Positions 1 to 8,379 of a DNA stretch of 64,000 nucleotides are shown one piece after another (positions within the stretch are counted from its first letter, which is position 1; every line of letters begins with the position of its first letter). The stretch is from JACKFB01 sp041389525. GTDB taxonomy: Bacteria; Myxococcota_A; UBA9042; PHBI01; JACKFB01. The notes under the pieces are model-generated. The model worked only from the letters and a program-made list of their open reading frames with translations, was not told the origin of the DNA and ran no database searches. The translations under genes and the position numbers were made by a program. The DNA lies in assembly GCA_041389525.1 (NCBI GenBank), contig JAWKRR010000033.1, forward strand, positions 1 to 64,000, written 5' to 3'.

Positions 1-1088
1 CCCGGGGCGTCGGCTTGATGCGCGACGTCTGGGACGAACCGGAGGACGCGAGCGTCTGGCACGGCGAGTTCGAGGGCGGCGAGATCCTCGAGGTGCGGTG
101 GGGCGTGCCGGCGGAGCGCGTGCTGCCGCCTGAGCGCTCGCCGGGTCGGCGGGCGATGGTTCGGGCGCGGGCCGGGCAGGCGGTGACCGTGACGGTGCCG
201 ATCCCGTGGACGCTGGACTCGCCGCTGCGCGTGCTGCCGGCGTGGCGGGCGCTGGGCGAGCCGCGCGTGCTGACGGGCGACCGGCTCTTCGACACGCAGG
301 TCGCGCTGCTGACCGACCCGGCGGTGGCGGCGCGTCTGGCGGACCCGGCGGTGCGGCGCTGGCTGCGCGAGGCGGTGGGCGACCACGGCGCCGCCATCGA
401 CGGCGTCCGCCTGACCTACCCGATTCGAGCCGGCGGCATGAACGCCACGCGCCTGCGGGCCGTGTTGCGTCACGCGCTGCGCCTCGCCGCCGCCGCCCCC
501 GCCCTGGACCTGCGCGGCGCGACGCCCCAGACCATGCTCGAGCGCGCGACCAGCGCCCGCCACGAGGGCGTCAGCGGCGCGTTCATCGACCGGCTCCTCG
601 CCGATTTCCCAGCGACCACCGAGGCCACCGCTGCCGCTCGCCTGGGCGTCACCCACGCCGACCCCGCGGTCCGCCTGCGCGCGGCCGTCTACCTGGGGCC
701 CGAGGCCGAGCCCCTGGTCCGAGGCCTCGCCAGCGACCCCAGCCTGCCCCAAGCCGTGCGCCTCGACGCCATCAAGGCGGTGGCGGCGGGGAGCGACCGA
801 TCTCGGGCTGTGGCGCTGCTCATCGCCAGACTGGACGACCCCAACCGCGCCATCGTCCTCGCCGCCATCGGGGCGCTGACGCCGCTGGCCGACCCCAGCG
901 CCGCGGCCGCGCTGCACGCCGTCATCCCGCGCCGTGGCCCCGAGGTCGCCGCCGCCGCCCGGAGAGCCCTCGCCGCCCTCGCCACCGACGCCACCGAGGG
1001 CGCCTTCTCCCTGTCCGGCACCCCCGATCAGGCAGGCGCCATCGGCCTAGTCGCGACAGAGGGCGCCCTCGGGCGGCCCGAGGACTAG
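1..1088 (+). CDS. HEAT-repeat protein, 5' end outside the window
   Basis: The reading frame is open to the left edge, so the true start lies upstream; about 362 residues are visible. The first half has a beta-rich segment around 'VRARAGQAVTVTVPIPW' that I do not recognise. From about residue 200 the protein consists of alanine/leucine-rich helical pairs of the HEAT type ('DPAVRLRAAVYLG', 'SLPQAVRLDAIKAVAAG', 'DPNRAIVLAAIGALTPL'), which usually act as protein-protein scaffolds. No catalytic motif is visible. The next gene starts 267 nt downstream and the gap between them shows no convincing ORF. Function unknown; the repeat assignment is secure, the start is not. Confidence 0.7.
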   Translation, partial: RGVGLMRDVWDEPEDASVWHGEFEGGEILEVRWGVPAERVLPPERSPGRRAMVRARAGQAVTVTVPIPWTLDSPLRVLPAWRALGEPRVLTGDRLFDTQVALLTDPAVAARLADPAVRRWLREAVGDHGAAIDGVRLTYPIRAGGMNATRLRAVLRHALRLAAAAPALDLRGATPQTMLERATSARHEGVSGAFIDRLLADFPATTEATAAARLGVTHADPAVRLRAAVYLGPEAEPLVRGLASDPSLPQAVRLDAIKAVAAGSDRSRAVALLIARLDDPNRAIVLAAIGALTPLADPSAAAALHAVIPRRGPEVAAAARRALAALATDATEGAFSLSGTPDQAGAIGLVATEGALGRPED

Positions 1089-1355
1089 GGCCGAGCGAGC
1101 GCGAGAACCGGCCACGCCGCGGAGGCGCTGCGGCCCGGAGGGGGCAGGAGCGCCGCCGCGGGCGCGAGGTCCAGGCCGACCGCGGCAGCGAGCGCAGCAG
1201 GCGCCGACCTCGCTCGCGCCCACCGGTCCGCACGCTCGCGCGGCGCGGAGCGGCGCTGGGGGCGCGTCTGGCCGGCTGCGCGCCCGCGGAATACACTCCC
1301 GGACTCGGCTGCTCGGAGGCTCTGGGGCAGCGGTTTGCCGAGGGGGGAGGGGCGA

Positions 1356-3320
1356 GTGACACGTCGAATTCAGTGGATAGCGAGCCTTTGGACCGCCTGC
1401 CTGTGGCTGGTCGCCTGCACCCCGGCCGAGACGGAGGGGACGCCGCCGGGCGGCCTCAGCGCCAGCTACGCGTCGGTCGGCAGCGCCTCGCCCACGGCGC
1501 TGTGGTACGCCAGCCGCAAGGGTCAGCGCACCTTCCTGAACCTGGGCGGAGGAGAGGTCGCCGCCAGCCTCGACGGCGAGGCGACGTGGACCACGTTCAA
1601 CCTCGGCCACCAAGATAACCCCGGTGATCCCAACGGGTTGGTGCTCAAGCACGACCTCGTGTGGGTCAGCGACGGCGACGCGCTGGTGACGACCGAGCAC
1701 GGCATCACGCGCTTGGACCTCGCCGCGGGCGGGTTCGGGGTCGTGGCCGGCCAGCCGCCAGCCATCCCGCCGGGCGGGTGGACCGTGGATCCGGCGAGCG
1801 GGCGCCTCTACGTGCTGCAGCACACGGTCGACGAGCACACCCTGAGCGTGGACGACGACACGGTCAGCCTAACGTTGCACTACTGCGACGACTATCTGGC
1901 GGGCCCGCCGACCTGGCACACCGTCGCGATCCCCGACCCGGCGTACAACCCGCGCCGCTTCAGGCCGTCGCTGCACATCTCCGACGATGGCGCGCTCTAC
2001 GTCGCCCACCTCTTCGGCCTCTATCGCAGCGACGACGGCGGCGGCACGTGGGACGCGGTCGCCGTGGTACCCGACGAGAGCGGCGGCCTGTCCGGGAGCG
2101 GCGTGTCGATCCTGGTGACGGGCGCCGGCACGATCTTCGCCATCACACCCAACGACAGCTTCGTGTCGCGTGACGGCGGGGCGAGCTACCAGCGCTTCTA
2201 CCCCAACGGGGACGCCGGTCTGCGCGACCTGATGCCCGCGCTCACTCAGAGCCCCGACGACGGCGTGCTCTATTTCTCCGAGCGCAGCCTGCTGGCCTCG
2301 TCCGACGAGGGAGAGAGCTGGGCGCCGCTGTGGAGCCTGAGCGCGTTCGGCGACAGCGCCCAGAAGATCGAGCATCTGCACCACGCAGCCGACGGTGACA
2401 CGGTGGAGATCCGCCCCTGGGGCGTGCTGCGGGTGGCTGCTGGGGGCACCTCGCTGTCTCCGCTGACCCTGCCGCAGGGGGCCACGGCCACCGGCCCGCG
2501 AATCACCGCGGCGGGCGCCGGCTTCGCCATCAAGACGCCCGCGGGCGCCACGGGCTACGTGGCCCGCTGGGGCGGCGGGGTCGGCCGCGTCTTCGATGGC
2601 GGCGAGCGCTGGACCCTCGGCCCCTTCCACGCGCAGATCTCCTTCCTCGGCCAGCTCGACAGCGGCGCGCTGCTGCTGGCGGAGGCCCAGGGCGTCCACC
2701 GCTCCGACGACGGCGGCGAGAGCTGGTCCGCCGCGGCGCCCGTGCCCTCGAGCGTTGGCCCCAATGACACCGAGGTCCAGCGCATCCTCGAGCTGCCCGA
2801 CGGCACCCTCTATCTCAGCGGAATCAGCCGCAGCCGCTGCGCGACCTACCCGCACCTCACCAGCCCCGACGGCGCGTCGTGGGCGCTGCTGACCGAGGCC
2901 CCGACCATCTTGGGCGCCAACCCCGGCGTGCAGCACGTGGAGGTCCGCTCGGTCGACCGCGACGGCATCCTCTTCGGGACCGCCTACGCCATCAACGCCA
3001 CCGCCGGCCCGGCCGGCGTGTGCAACACCGTCGAGCGCGTCGCCGTGCGCTCGGACGACCGCGGCGCCACCTGGGTCACGACCCCCGGCGTCCGCACCCC
3101 GCACCTCGTCACCCACGCGAACACGTTGGTCTACGTCGACCAGGGCGACCTGCTGCTGTGGCGCAAGGGTGACAGCCGCTGGGCCTCCGTGGGCGCGCTG
3201 CAGTTTCCAGAGTACCCCGAGCACGCCTGGAACAGCCTCGACCTGCCCGCCGTCGACGCGACCGACCACCTCGTGGGCACGCAGAACGGACGCATCTGGC
3301 GCAGCAGCGAGCTACGCTAG
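1356..3320 (+). CDS. Asp-box (BNR) beta-propeller lipoprotein
   Basis: 654 aa. A GTG start is chosen because GGGGGGAGG lies at 1342-1350, 5 nt upstream; an in-frame TTG at 1335 precedes that site. A signal peptide ends in the lipobox 'LVAC', predicting a lipidated envelope or surface protein. The mature protein repeats the Asp-box signature S-x-D-x-G-x-T/S-W: 'SDDGGGTW', 'SRDGGASY', 'SSDEGESW', 'SDDGGESW', 'SPDGASW' and 'SDDRGATW', the pattern of sialidase-, sortilin- and photosynthesis-factor-like propellers. No sialidase FRIP motif or catalytic Tyr/Glu arrangement is obvious, so a binding role is more likely than hydrolysis. It stands alone on its strand. Fold assignment is good; function is unknown. 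Confidence 0.8.
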   Translation: MTRRIQWIASLWTACLWLVACTPAETEGTPPGGLSASYASVGSASPTALWYASRKGQRTFLNLGGGEVAASLDGEATWTTFNLGHQDNPGDPNGLVLKHDLVWVSDGDALVTTEHGITRLDLAAGGFGVVAGQPPAIPPGGWTVDPASGRLYVLQHTVDEHTLSVDDDTVSLTLHYCDDYLAGPPTWHTVAIPDPAYNPRRFRPSLHISDDGALYVAHLFGLYRSDDGGGTWDAVAVVPDESGGLSGSGVSILVTGAGTIFAITPNDSFVSRDGGASYQRFYPNGDAGLRDLMPALTQSPDDGVLYFSERSLLASSDEGESWAPLWSLSAFGDSAQKIEHLHHAADGDTVEIRPWGVLRVAAGGTSLSPLTLPQGATATGPRITAAGAGFAIKTPAGATGYVARWGGGVGRVFDGGERWTLGPFHAQISFLGQLDSGALLLAEAQGVHRSDDGGESWSAAAPVPSSVGPNDTEVQRILELPDGTLYLSGISRSRCATYPHLTSPDGASWALLTEAPTILGANPGVQHVEVRSVDRDGILFGTAYAINATAGPAGVCNTVERVAVRSDDRGATWVTTPGVRTPHLVTHANTLVYVDQGDLLLWRKGDSRWASVGALQFPEYPEHAWNSLDLPAVDATDHLVGTQNGRIWRSSELR

Positions 3321-3472
3321 GCGGCCACCGGAGCGGCCGACGGCGCCCCTCCGGGCCAGGGAAGCTCAATTCCAGTACCTTCAGCCAGCCGGTCGAGCAG
3401 CGTGGGCGCCGCGTCCGCCCCAGGAAATGTCACAGATAGTCAGACGATCCCTACCTATTCGGCGAGCTCCCC

Positions 3473-3850
3473 ATGCGCACCATCCTCGACTTTAAGCCCT
3501 TCGTGCCTTCCAACGACTACGCGGTCTCGAAGGCGTTCTACGAGTGCATCGGCTTCAAGGTGAACTGGGACGGCGGCGAGGTCTGCGAGATCGACACGAA
3601 CTTCGGCTATCGCTTCCTGCTGTTGCCGAAAAACCACAACAACTACGCCCACAGCTTGATGCTGCACTTCCAGGTCGACTCAGCCCAGGCCTGGTACGAG
3701 CACTTCGTCGCCATCGACCTCGCCGGCCGCTTCGAGGGCACCAAGGTCGCCGCGCCCGAGCTGATGCCGTGGGGACTCATCGTCTGCCACGTCTGGGACC
3801 CAGCCGGCGTCTTGCTACACTTCGCCGAGCGCCCCGCCGAAGCCGGCTGA
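3473..3850 (+). CDS. VOC/glyoxalase-fold family protein
   Basis: 125 aa, the normal length for a single-domain vicinal-oxygen-chelate protein. It has the usual paired beta-alpha-beta-beta-beta layout: an N-terminal strand 'LDFKPFVPSNDYAVSKAFYE', the 'YECIGFKVNWDGG' turn typical of glyoxalase/bleomycin-resistance proteins, and a C-terminal 'VWDPAGVLLHFAERP' module that resembles the D-P-x-G-x-x-x-x-F end of the family. Substrate cannot be read from the sequence: members include glyoxalase I, fosfomycin and bleomycin resistance proteins and dioxygenases. ATG start with a weak GCGAG upstream. It lies alone, convergent with the GDPD gene 38 nt downstream. Confidence 0.75.
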   Translation: MRTILDFKPFVPSNDYAVSKAFYECIGFKVNWDGGEVCEIDTNFGYRFLLLPKNHNNYAHSLMLHFQVDSAQAWYEHFVAIDLAGRFEGTKVAAPELMPWGLIVCHVWDPAGVLLHFAERPAEAG

Positions 3851-3888
3851 AACGCCTCGGGACCGCATCGGTAGCGGGGGCCCGAGGG

Positions 3889-4827
3889 TCAGCGCGTCTG
3901 GGGGCCGCGGCCGAGGACGTCGAGCAAGGTCGCTGGGTCGTCGGTGATGATGCCGTCGACGCCCAGGTCCAGCAGGCGGGTCATGTCTGCGGGGGTGTTG
4001 ACCGTCCAGGGTTGGGCGATGAGGCCGGCCGCGTGGGCTCGGGCCAGGGTGTCGGCTCGCACGGAGGTCATCGGCGGCTGCCAGATTTGGCCGGGGGCTC
4101 GCCAATCGGGGGCGGTGCTGTCGTCGAGGGTCTGGAACTCGACCATCTCGGTGAGGCTGAGGCCGGTCAGGATGTCGGGGCGCTCTATCCTTATATAGGC
4201 GAGCGGTTCGTCGATGAAGGAGACGATGAGGACGTGGCCGGCCGCGTCGTGGCTGTCGAGCAGGTCGAGGACGGACTGGGCGGTGGTCAGCGAGTCGGTC
4301 TTGAGCTCGAGGCTCATGCAGGCGCCGGGGTGGCGCGCCAGGACCTGTTCGAAGCTGGGGATCTTCACGCCCTGGCCGCGGTAGACCGGGACCCCGCCTG
4401 CCTCGAATCGGTAGGCGGCGTCTAGGTCTTGGAGGGCCTCGAAGCTCAGGCCGTCGACGCGGCCGGTGCCCTCGGTCGTGCGGTCCACGGTGGTGTCGTG
4501 GATGACCACCACGACACCGTCGGCGCTGGCATGGAGGTCCAACTCGATGACGTCGGCGCCGATCTCCAGCGCGTGGTCGTAGGCCAGGAGCGTGTGCTCC
4601 GGGCGCAGCAGCGCGCCGCCGCGGTGGGCGATGACCTGGGTCGGCCGCCCAAGACCGAAGCACGCGTGCGGGCCCGGGCCCGCCGCGTCGGGAAGGTCAG
4701 CCGCCGCCGCGTCGTGGGCGACGTCGCCGCCCGCGTCCGCGTCGGAGCCCGGGTCCACCGCGTCGGTGGACCCGGCGCAGGCGGCCAAGAAGCCAAGCGC
4801 GAGCCACGCCGAGCGGAGGTGCTTCAA
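3889..4827 (-). CDS. Glycerophosphodiester phosphodiesterase, lipoprotein
   Basis: 312 aa from a TTG start that gives a clean lipoprotein leader (KHLRSAWLALGFLAAC); GGAGG sits 8 nt upstream. A GTG two codons earlier is also in frame but only 2 nt from the same site. After a 40-residue Asp/Ala linker the GDPD TIM barrel follows: 'VIAHRGG' with the catalytic His, 'RPEHT', 'ELDLH' (metal ligands) and 'VVIHDTTVDRTTEGTG' with the second catalytic His, then 'SLELKTD' and C-terminal 'WTVNTPADM' and 'DGIITDDP'. These enzymes cleave glycerophosphodiesters to sn-glycerol-3-phosphate plus an alcohol. Lipidation implies periplasmic or outer-membrane phospholipid-derived substrates. All key residues are intact. 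Confidence 0.93.
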   Translation of the reverse strand: MKHLRSAWLALGFLAACAGSTDAVDPGSDADAGGDVAHDAAAADLPDAAGPGPHACFGLGRPTQVIAHRGGALLRPEHTLLAYDHALEIGADVIELDLHASADGVVVVIHDTTVDRTTEGTGRVDGLSFEALQDLDAAYRFEAGGVPVYRGQGVKIPSFEQVLARHPGACMSLELKTDSLTTAQSVLDLLDSHDAAGHVLIVSFIDEPLAYIRIERPDILTGLSLTEMVEFQTLDDSTAPDWRAPGQIWQPPMTSVRADTLARAHAAGLIAQPWTVNTPADMTRLLDLGVDGIITDDPATLLDVLGRGPQTR

Positions 4828-4860
4828 ACCCACAACCTCCGCCGGCTAGCCGCGGGTGGT

Positions 4861-5112
4861 CTGGTCAGGCCTCGCAGGGCGCACGAGCGCGATCGCTCAA
4901 CATATTCGGGCTCAGAAAAATGAGAAATGAGTGTGTTTGACCCCATTTTTTCCCCTGGTCAGGCCTCGCAGGGCGCATGAGCGCGATCGCTCAACATATT
5001 CGGGCTCAGAAAAATGAGAAATGAGTGCGTTTGACCCCATTTTCTTCTTCCCATTTTCTTCTCGCAATATATTCGGGCTCAGAAAAATGAGAAATGAGTG
5101 CGATTGACCCCA
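4861..5112. repeat. 94-bp-period direct repeat, two full copies and one partial
   Basis: Copy 1 begins at 4861 and copy 2 at 4955, both with CTGGTCAGGCCTCGCAGGGC. Each runs through a GCGATCGC palindrome, then CATATTCGGGCTCAGAAAAA and a TTGACCCCATTTT end. A third copy (about 5065-5112) keeps only the distal half. Copies 1 and 2 differ at a few bases. The patch is clearly poorer in GC than the flanks and has no credible ORF. The GACCCCATTTT-type end recalls small palindromic or RAYT-associated repeats common in proteobacterial genomes, but no transposase is adjacent. Confidence 0.85.
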
Positions 5113-5489
5113 TCTTCTGACCCCATCTTCTCCCCCCCATCTTCTCCCTGTCGGTCATAGGGGGCCTCCTGCGTCCCGAGACTACCTCAGGTCACGATGG
5201 GGCCGCGAGCCAAGACCTGCGCAGTTGCCGCGTTCAGGCGCCGTCTCCAAGCCGTGGATCCCGACCGAGCGACGGATGAGACATGCTCCAACGTGGATGC
5301 GCGATGCTCCACCGGGGCCCGCGTCCGGGACGCCGCGCGCTAGATGTTTCGGCTCGCCCAGTTGGCCAGCCGAGTAGCATTCGGCTGGCGCCGAAATTGC
5401 ATTGCACTCTCGGCGCGGCGTCGACCGTCACGCGCTCAGCGCCATCGACCGCCAAGAACCCGGAGACCCAGGGGGAGACGGTGCTGAGT
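5113..5489. other. Non-coding stretch with short CCCATCTTCT repeats
   Basis: From 5108 to about 5150 the 10-mer CCCATCTTCT recurs three times in tandem-like array, continuing the degenerate edge of the 94-bp repeat patch. The rest, up to the next gene, shows no supported gene. Open frames exist on both strands but lack ribosome sites and family resemblance. Confidence 0.5.
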
Positions 5490-6128
5490 ATGCCCATTCG
5501 CGTCACGGCGCTCGCGGTCCTCCTCGGCCTGACCGGCACCGCCCGGGCCTCCGCCCCAGGGGACTCCGCACCGCTCCCCCCGCCCACCGGCGGACCGCTT
5601 GAGATCATCAACATCCGCTTGTCCCTCGACACCCGCGTCTACGGTCGCTTCTCCGAATGGGAGTCCTCTCAAGGCGACCCCGACGCGTTCGTCGACCACG
5701 GAGGTCCCTCCTTCGCTGGCGTGGTCGGCTTCGATGTGCCGAGCGCGCGCGCCTTCGCCATCGGGTTCTCACTTGCGGCAGGTTCCCTGCCGCTGCGATT
5801 CGGCTGCGACTCGGGGTTGTGCGGTGTCTTCGCCCTCGACCTGAGCTTCGCGCCACGCATCCGTCTCGCCGTCGCAAGGACCTGGGAACTCTACGTCGCG
5901 GGTCAGGTCGGCCTGTCAATACTCCAGGGCTTCGAAGGTTCTGACGCGCGTTGGGGGCCTCACGTCGCACAGCTCATCGGCTTCCAAAAGGTCCTCTCGA
6001 ATCGGCGCAGCGTGTATGTGGAAGCCGGCTGGCACGGCTACTGGCATTTCGGCTTCTTCGAATCCAGCTATACGTCGCACCTCGCCTCGGTTCGGCTAGG
6101 GTTCGTGTTCGGATTCGGCCCGCGTTGA
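5490..6128 (+). CDS. Secreted hypothetical protein, probable small outer-membrane barrel
   Basis: 212 aa from ATG 5490, with AGGGGGAG 12 nt upstream; a GTG at 5481 is in frame but too close to that site. The signal peptide 'VTALAVLLGLTGTARASA' is followed by a proline-rich spacer. The mature part alternates hydrophobic and polar residues in strand-like blocks ('AFAIGFSLAAGSLPLRFG', 'ELYVAGQVGLSIL', 'RRSVYVEAGWHGYWHFGFF') and ends '...LASVRLGFVFGFGPR', with aromatic residues near the terminus as in outer-membrane barrels. Two cysteines in 'FGCDSGLCG' could pair. No family recognised; it is flanked by intergenic sequence on both sides. Confidence 0.6.
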   Translation: MPIRVTALAVLLGLTGTARASAPGDSAPLPPPTGGPLEIINIRLSLDTRVYGRFSEWESSQGDPDAFVDHGGPSFAGVVGFDVPSARAFAIGFSLAAGSLPLRFGCDSGLCGVFALDLSFAPRIRLAVARTWELYVAGQVGLSILQGFEGSDARWGPHVAQLIGFQKVLSNRRSVYVEAGWHGYWHFGFFESSYTSHLASVRLGFVFGFGPR

Positions 6129-6248
6129 CGTCAGGGCGTCGGATGCACCCACCGCGGCAGGACGCCGCCCGGCGGTCATCGATGGGACGGGCGAATTCGC
6201 GCAGGTTTGGCGTTTGGTGGAATCAACGCCCGAGATCGGCGGCGTTCA

Positions 6249-7508
6249 TCAGGCCTGCGATTCGCGGACGGCTTCGACCATGCGGCGGCCGAAGTCCCAG
6301 CCTGAGAGGCTCATGGCGTTCTCGTAGTAGGCGATGCCGCGGAAGGGCTTCGGGGGCGTCACCGCGTAGTCCTCGGGGAGGTGGACGTAGCCGACGTAGG
6401 CGTCGCATTGGCTGCCGACCAGGGGGTGGCGGACGCCGGCGCTGCGGAGGGCGGATTTGATGGCGAGGGCGACGCGGACGCCGAGGTCGCAGGGCGTGCC
6501 GACCAGCGCGATGGGGCCTAGCTCGATGAGGTGGATGGGGGCGTCGCCGGACGGGGGGCGGGCTTCGCGGCCGCGGTGGGCCATCCAGGCGCGGGCGGGC
6601 AGCAGCGCCAGCTCGAGGGCGCGCGTGGTCAGCGTGGCCGGCGGGACGATGTGGCAGGCCGGCGGCGGGATGCTGAGGCGGAGGATGCGCGAGGCGAGGC
6701 GGGTGGGCGCGAGGTCGGCGAGGGAGGCGCGGGCTTGCAGCGCGCCGGTCTCGACGAGGTCGCTGACGAGGCGCAGGTGGGTCTCGAAGGGCAGCGGGAA
6801 CTCGGGAAAGAGCGGGCTGAGGCCGCCGACCGCGCCTTGGAAGAAGATGGCGTGGGCGCCGTGGGCTTCGAGGCGGCGGGTGACCTCGCCGGGCCAGTCG
6901 CCGGTGGCGGTGTTTGGCGCGCGCTCGCAGCCGATGACCGGGTGGGCGCCGAAGGACCAGAGGTCGATGGGCTGGCGTTCCTCGCGCACGAAGCGGACGA
7001 GCTGAAGCTCGGAGTCGACGGGGCCCAGGGGCTCGCGGCGGTTGAGCGAGGCGCCGGGGACCGACGTGGTCGCGGCCTGGACGCGGGCGGGGGCGAGGTC
7101 GTCGAGGGCCTCGGTGGCGGCGTCGGCGATGGCTTGGGCGAGGCGGTCGAAGGTGGCCTGCTCGTAGGGGCCCATGAAGCGCTGAGGGAGGGGCGGGGCC
7201 CAGTAGGCGCCGAGGCCCGAGTGGGTGTGGGAGGCCGAGATCAGCAGGGCGTCCATGGGGAGGGACGCGCGGGCGGCGGCGGCGGCGTGGAGCTCGGGCG
7301 TGATGACCAGGATGTCCACGGCGACGAGGACCGCGCGGGTGTCGCCGAGGGCGAGGGCCAGGGCGCGGGCGAAGAGGCGGTCGCGGATGTGCTGGGTTCG
7401 GCGGGGCTCTTTTGTGACGACGCCGCCGAGGGGATCGCCCAGGGCGGGGGTCACGTCGGTGGAAGCGAAGCCGACGTGGATGCCGGGCGACTGGGCGGGC
7501 TGGGTCAT
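6249..7508 (-). CDS. Neutral/alkaline non-lysosomal ceramidase family protein
   Basis: 419 aa. It matches the N-terminal catalytic domain of neutral ceramidases, which hydrolyse the N-acyl bond of ceramide: 'VGFASTDVTPALGDPLGG' at the N terminus, 'DALLISASHTHSGLGAYW' (residues about 87-104; metal-binding His pair and catalytic Ser of the 'HTHS' type), 'LWSFGAHPVIG' and 'NTATGDWPGEVTRRLE', and 'IFFQGAVGGLSP'. It lacks the C-terminal immunoglobulin-like domain of full-length enzymes and has no signal peptide, so it resembles the shorter bacterial single-domain branch and may act on other amides. It sits 10 nt downstream of a two-TM small protein and is probably co-transcribed with it. Confidence 0.82.
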   Translation of the reverse strand: MTQPAQSPGIHVGFASTDVTPALGDPLGGVVTKEPRRTQHIRDRLFARALALALGDTRAVLVAVDILVITPELHAAAAARASLPMDALLISASHTHSGLGAYWAPPLPQRFMGPYEQATFDRLAQAIADAATEALDDLAPARVQAATTSVPGASLNRREPLGPVDSELQLVRFVREERQPIDLWSFGAHPVIGCERAPNTATGDWPGEVTRRLEAHGAHAIFFQGAVGGLSPLFPEFPLPFETHLRLVSDLVETGALQARASLADLAPTRLASRILRLSIPPPACHIVPPATLTTRALELALLPARAWMAHRGREARPPSGDAPIHLIELGPIALVGTPCDLGVRVALAIKSALRSAGVRHPLVGSQCDAYVGYVHLPEDYAVTPPKPFRGIAYYENAMSLSGWDFGRRMVEAVRESQA

Positions 7509-7518
7509 GGCGGTGCGC

Positions 7519-7752
7519 TCAGGCGTTGGTTTCAGCGAGGAGCCGGCGCCACTGCAGCCACTGGCGAGCCCACACGAAGGGCAGCACCGCGCCGCCGAGG
7601 ACGGCCAGGGCGCCGCAAGAGTAGTAGGCCACGCCGTACATGCCGAGCTCGCGCCAGGCGGAGGCGCTGACCACGAGGAAGAGCAAGCCGAAGAGGCAGG
7701 TCCCGAAGGAGATCAGGATGAGGCGGCCGTATTCGGAGAAGAAGGTCGGCAT
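7519..7752 (-). CDS. Small membrane protein, two predicted TM helices
   Basis: 77 aa from the ATG at 7752, chosen because GGAG lies 7 nt upstream; longer in-frame starts at 7782 and 7824 add only Pro/Arg-rich sequence. It has two hydrophobic segments, 'LILISFGTCLFGLLFLVVSA' and 'GVAYYSCGALAVLGGAVLPF', then a basic amphipathic tail 'WARQWLQWRRLLAE'. The stop codon lies 10 nt before the ceramidase start, so the two genes are probably one unit. No family recognised. Confidence 0.6.
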   Translation of the reverse strand: MPTFFSEYGRLILISFGTCLFGLLFLVVSASAWRELGMYGVAYYSCGALAVLGGAVLPFVWARQWLQWRRLLAETNA

Positions 7753-7956
7753 CGCGGGCTCCGGGGGGCGAGCGGCGGGCATTTCCGCGGGTCCGAGCAC
7801 ACACCCGCGGGGGCGGGAGGTCAAAAATCATGTGGATACGCCGAGGTGTTCGGAGCATCGGGGGGCCCGAAGCGGCGCGCGCGGACGTCGGCCACGGACC
7901 GGGCTTGCAGAGCGGCGGCGCTGGTCGCAGAATCGGCCCGCCCCGGAGGTGCTGCT

Positions 7957-8358
7957 GTGAACGTCATTCATCTCGCCACTCAGGTCGCTACGTCGCGCGG
8001 TTGGCCGGCCCAGCACATCGCGGGAGGCGGGCTGCGGCTCGAGATTCCGACGCGGCCCGGGCGCAGCCAGGTCGTCGAGATCACGATGGCCCAGGACGGC
8101 GACGGTGACCCCGCGGCCTTTGTGTGGTCGAAGGCGGCGGAGCTGAACGCGGCGCGGGATGTGCTGGCGCTGCTGCAGCTCAACGCGCGGCTGACCTGGG
8201 GGCGCGTGGCGCTGCGTGGGCAGGACCTCATCGTGCTGCACGCGCTGCCGGACGCGACCTCGGATTTCAGCGAGGTGGGCAAGGCGATCTTCTGGGTGGC
8301 GCGCGCGGCGGACGACCTGGAGTCGGAGACCTACGGCGCTTACACGGACGTGCTCTGA
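7957..8358 (+). CDS. Hypothetical protein, possibly YbjN/type III chaperone-like fold
   Basis: 133 aa from a GTG with CCGGAGGT 7 nt upstream; the frame is open much further left but that part is antisense to the ceramidase genes. The sequence 'LLQLNARLTWGRVALRGQDL' followed by 'ATSDFSEVGKAIFWVARAAD' has the rhythm of the YbjN/CesT-like alpha-beta fold (central 'LN..L..GR..L', then a helix with a C-terminal DDLE). That resemblance is from memory and weak. No signal peptide; cytoplasmic. The next lipoprotein gene begins 21 nt later, suggesting an operon. Confidence 0.6.
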   Translation: MNVIHLATQVATSRGWPAQHIAGGGLRLEIPTRPGRSQVVEITMAQDGDGDPAAFVWSKAAELNAARDVLALLQLNARLTWGRVALRGQDLIVLHALPDATSDFSEVGKAIFWVARAADDLESETYGAYTDVL

Positions 8359-8379
8359 ACTGACCTTGGAGGGTTGGAC

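Noticed and set aside
206..1618. Long forward ORF overlapping the HEAT and propeller genes
   Set aside because: Arg/Pro/Gly-rich shadow translation in another frame of high-GC coding sequence, with no ribosome site and no family resemblance.
1869..3269. Long antisense ORF under the Asp-box lipoprotein
   Set aside because: Antisense to a gene with clear Asp-box motifs; composition is typical of antisense shadows at ~70% GC.
4861..5112. CRISPR-like array at the 94-bp repeat
   Set aside because: Repeat units are 94 bp with no unique uniform spacers and no cas genes nearby.
5234..5632. 132-aa antisense ORF upstream of the small barrel gene
   Set aside because: Antisense to the supported gene start, with internal repeated WSIAHPRWSMSHP-type sequence from direct DNA repeats.
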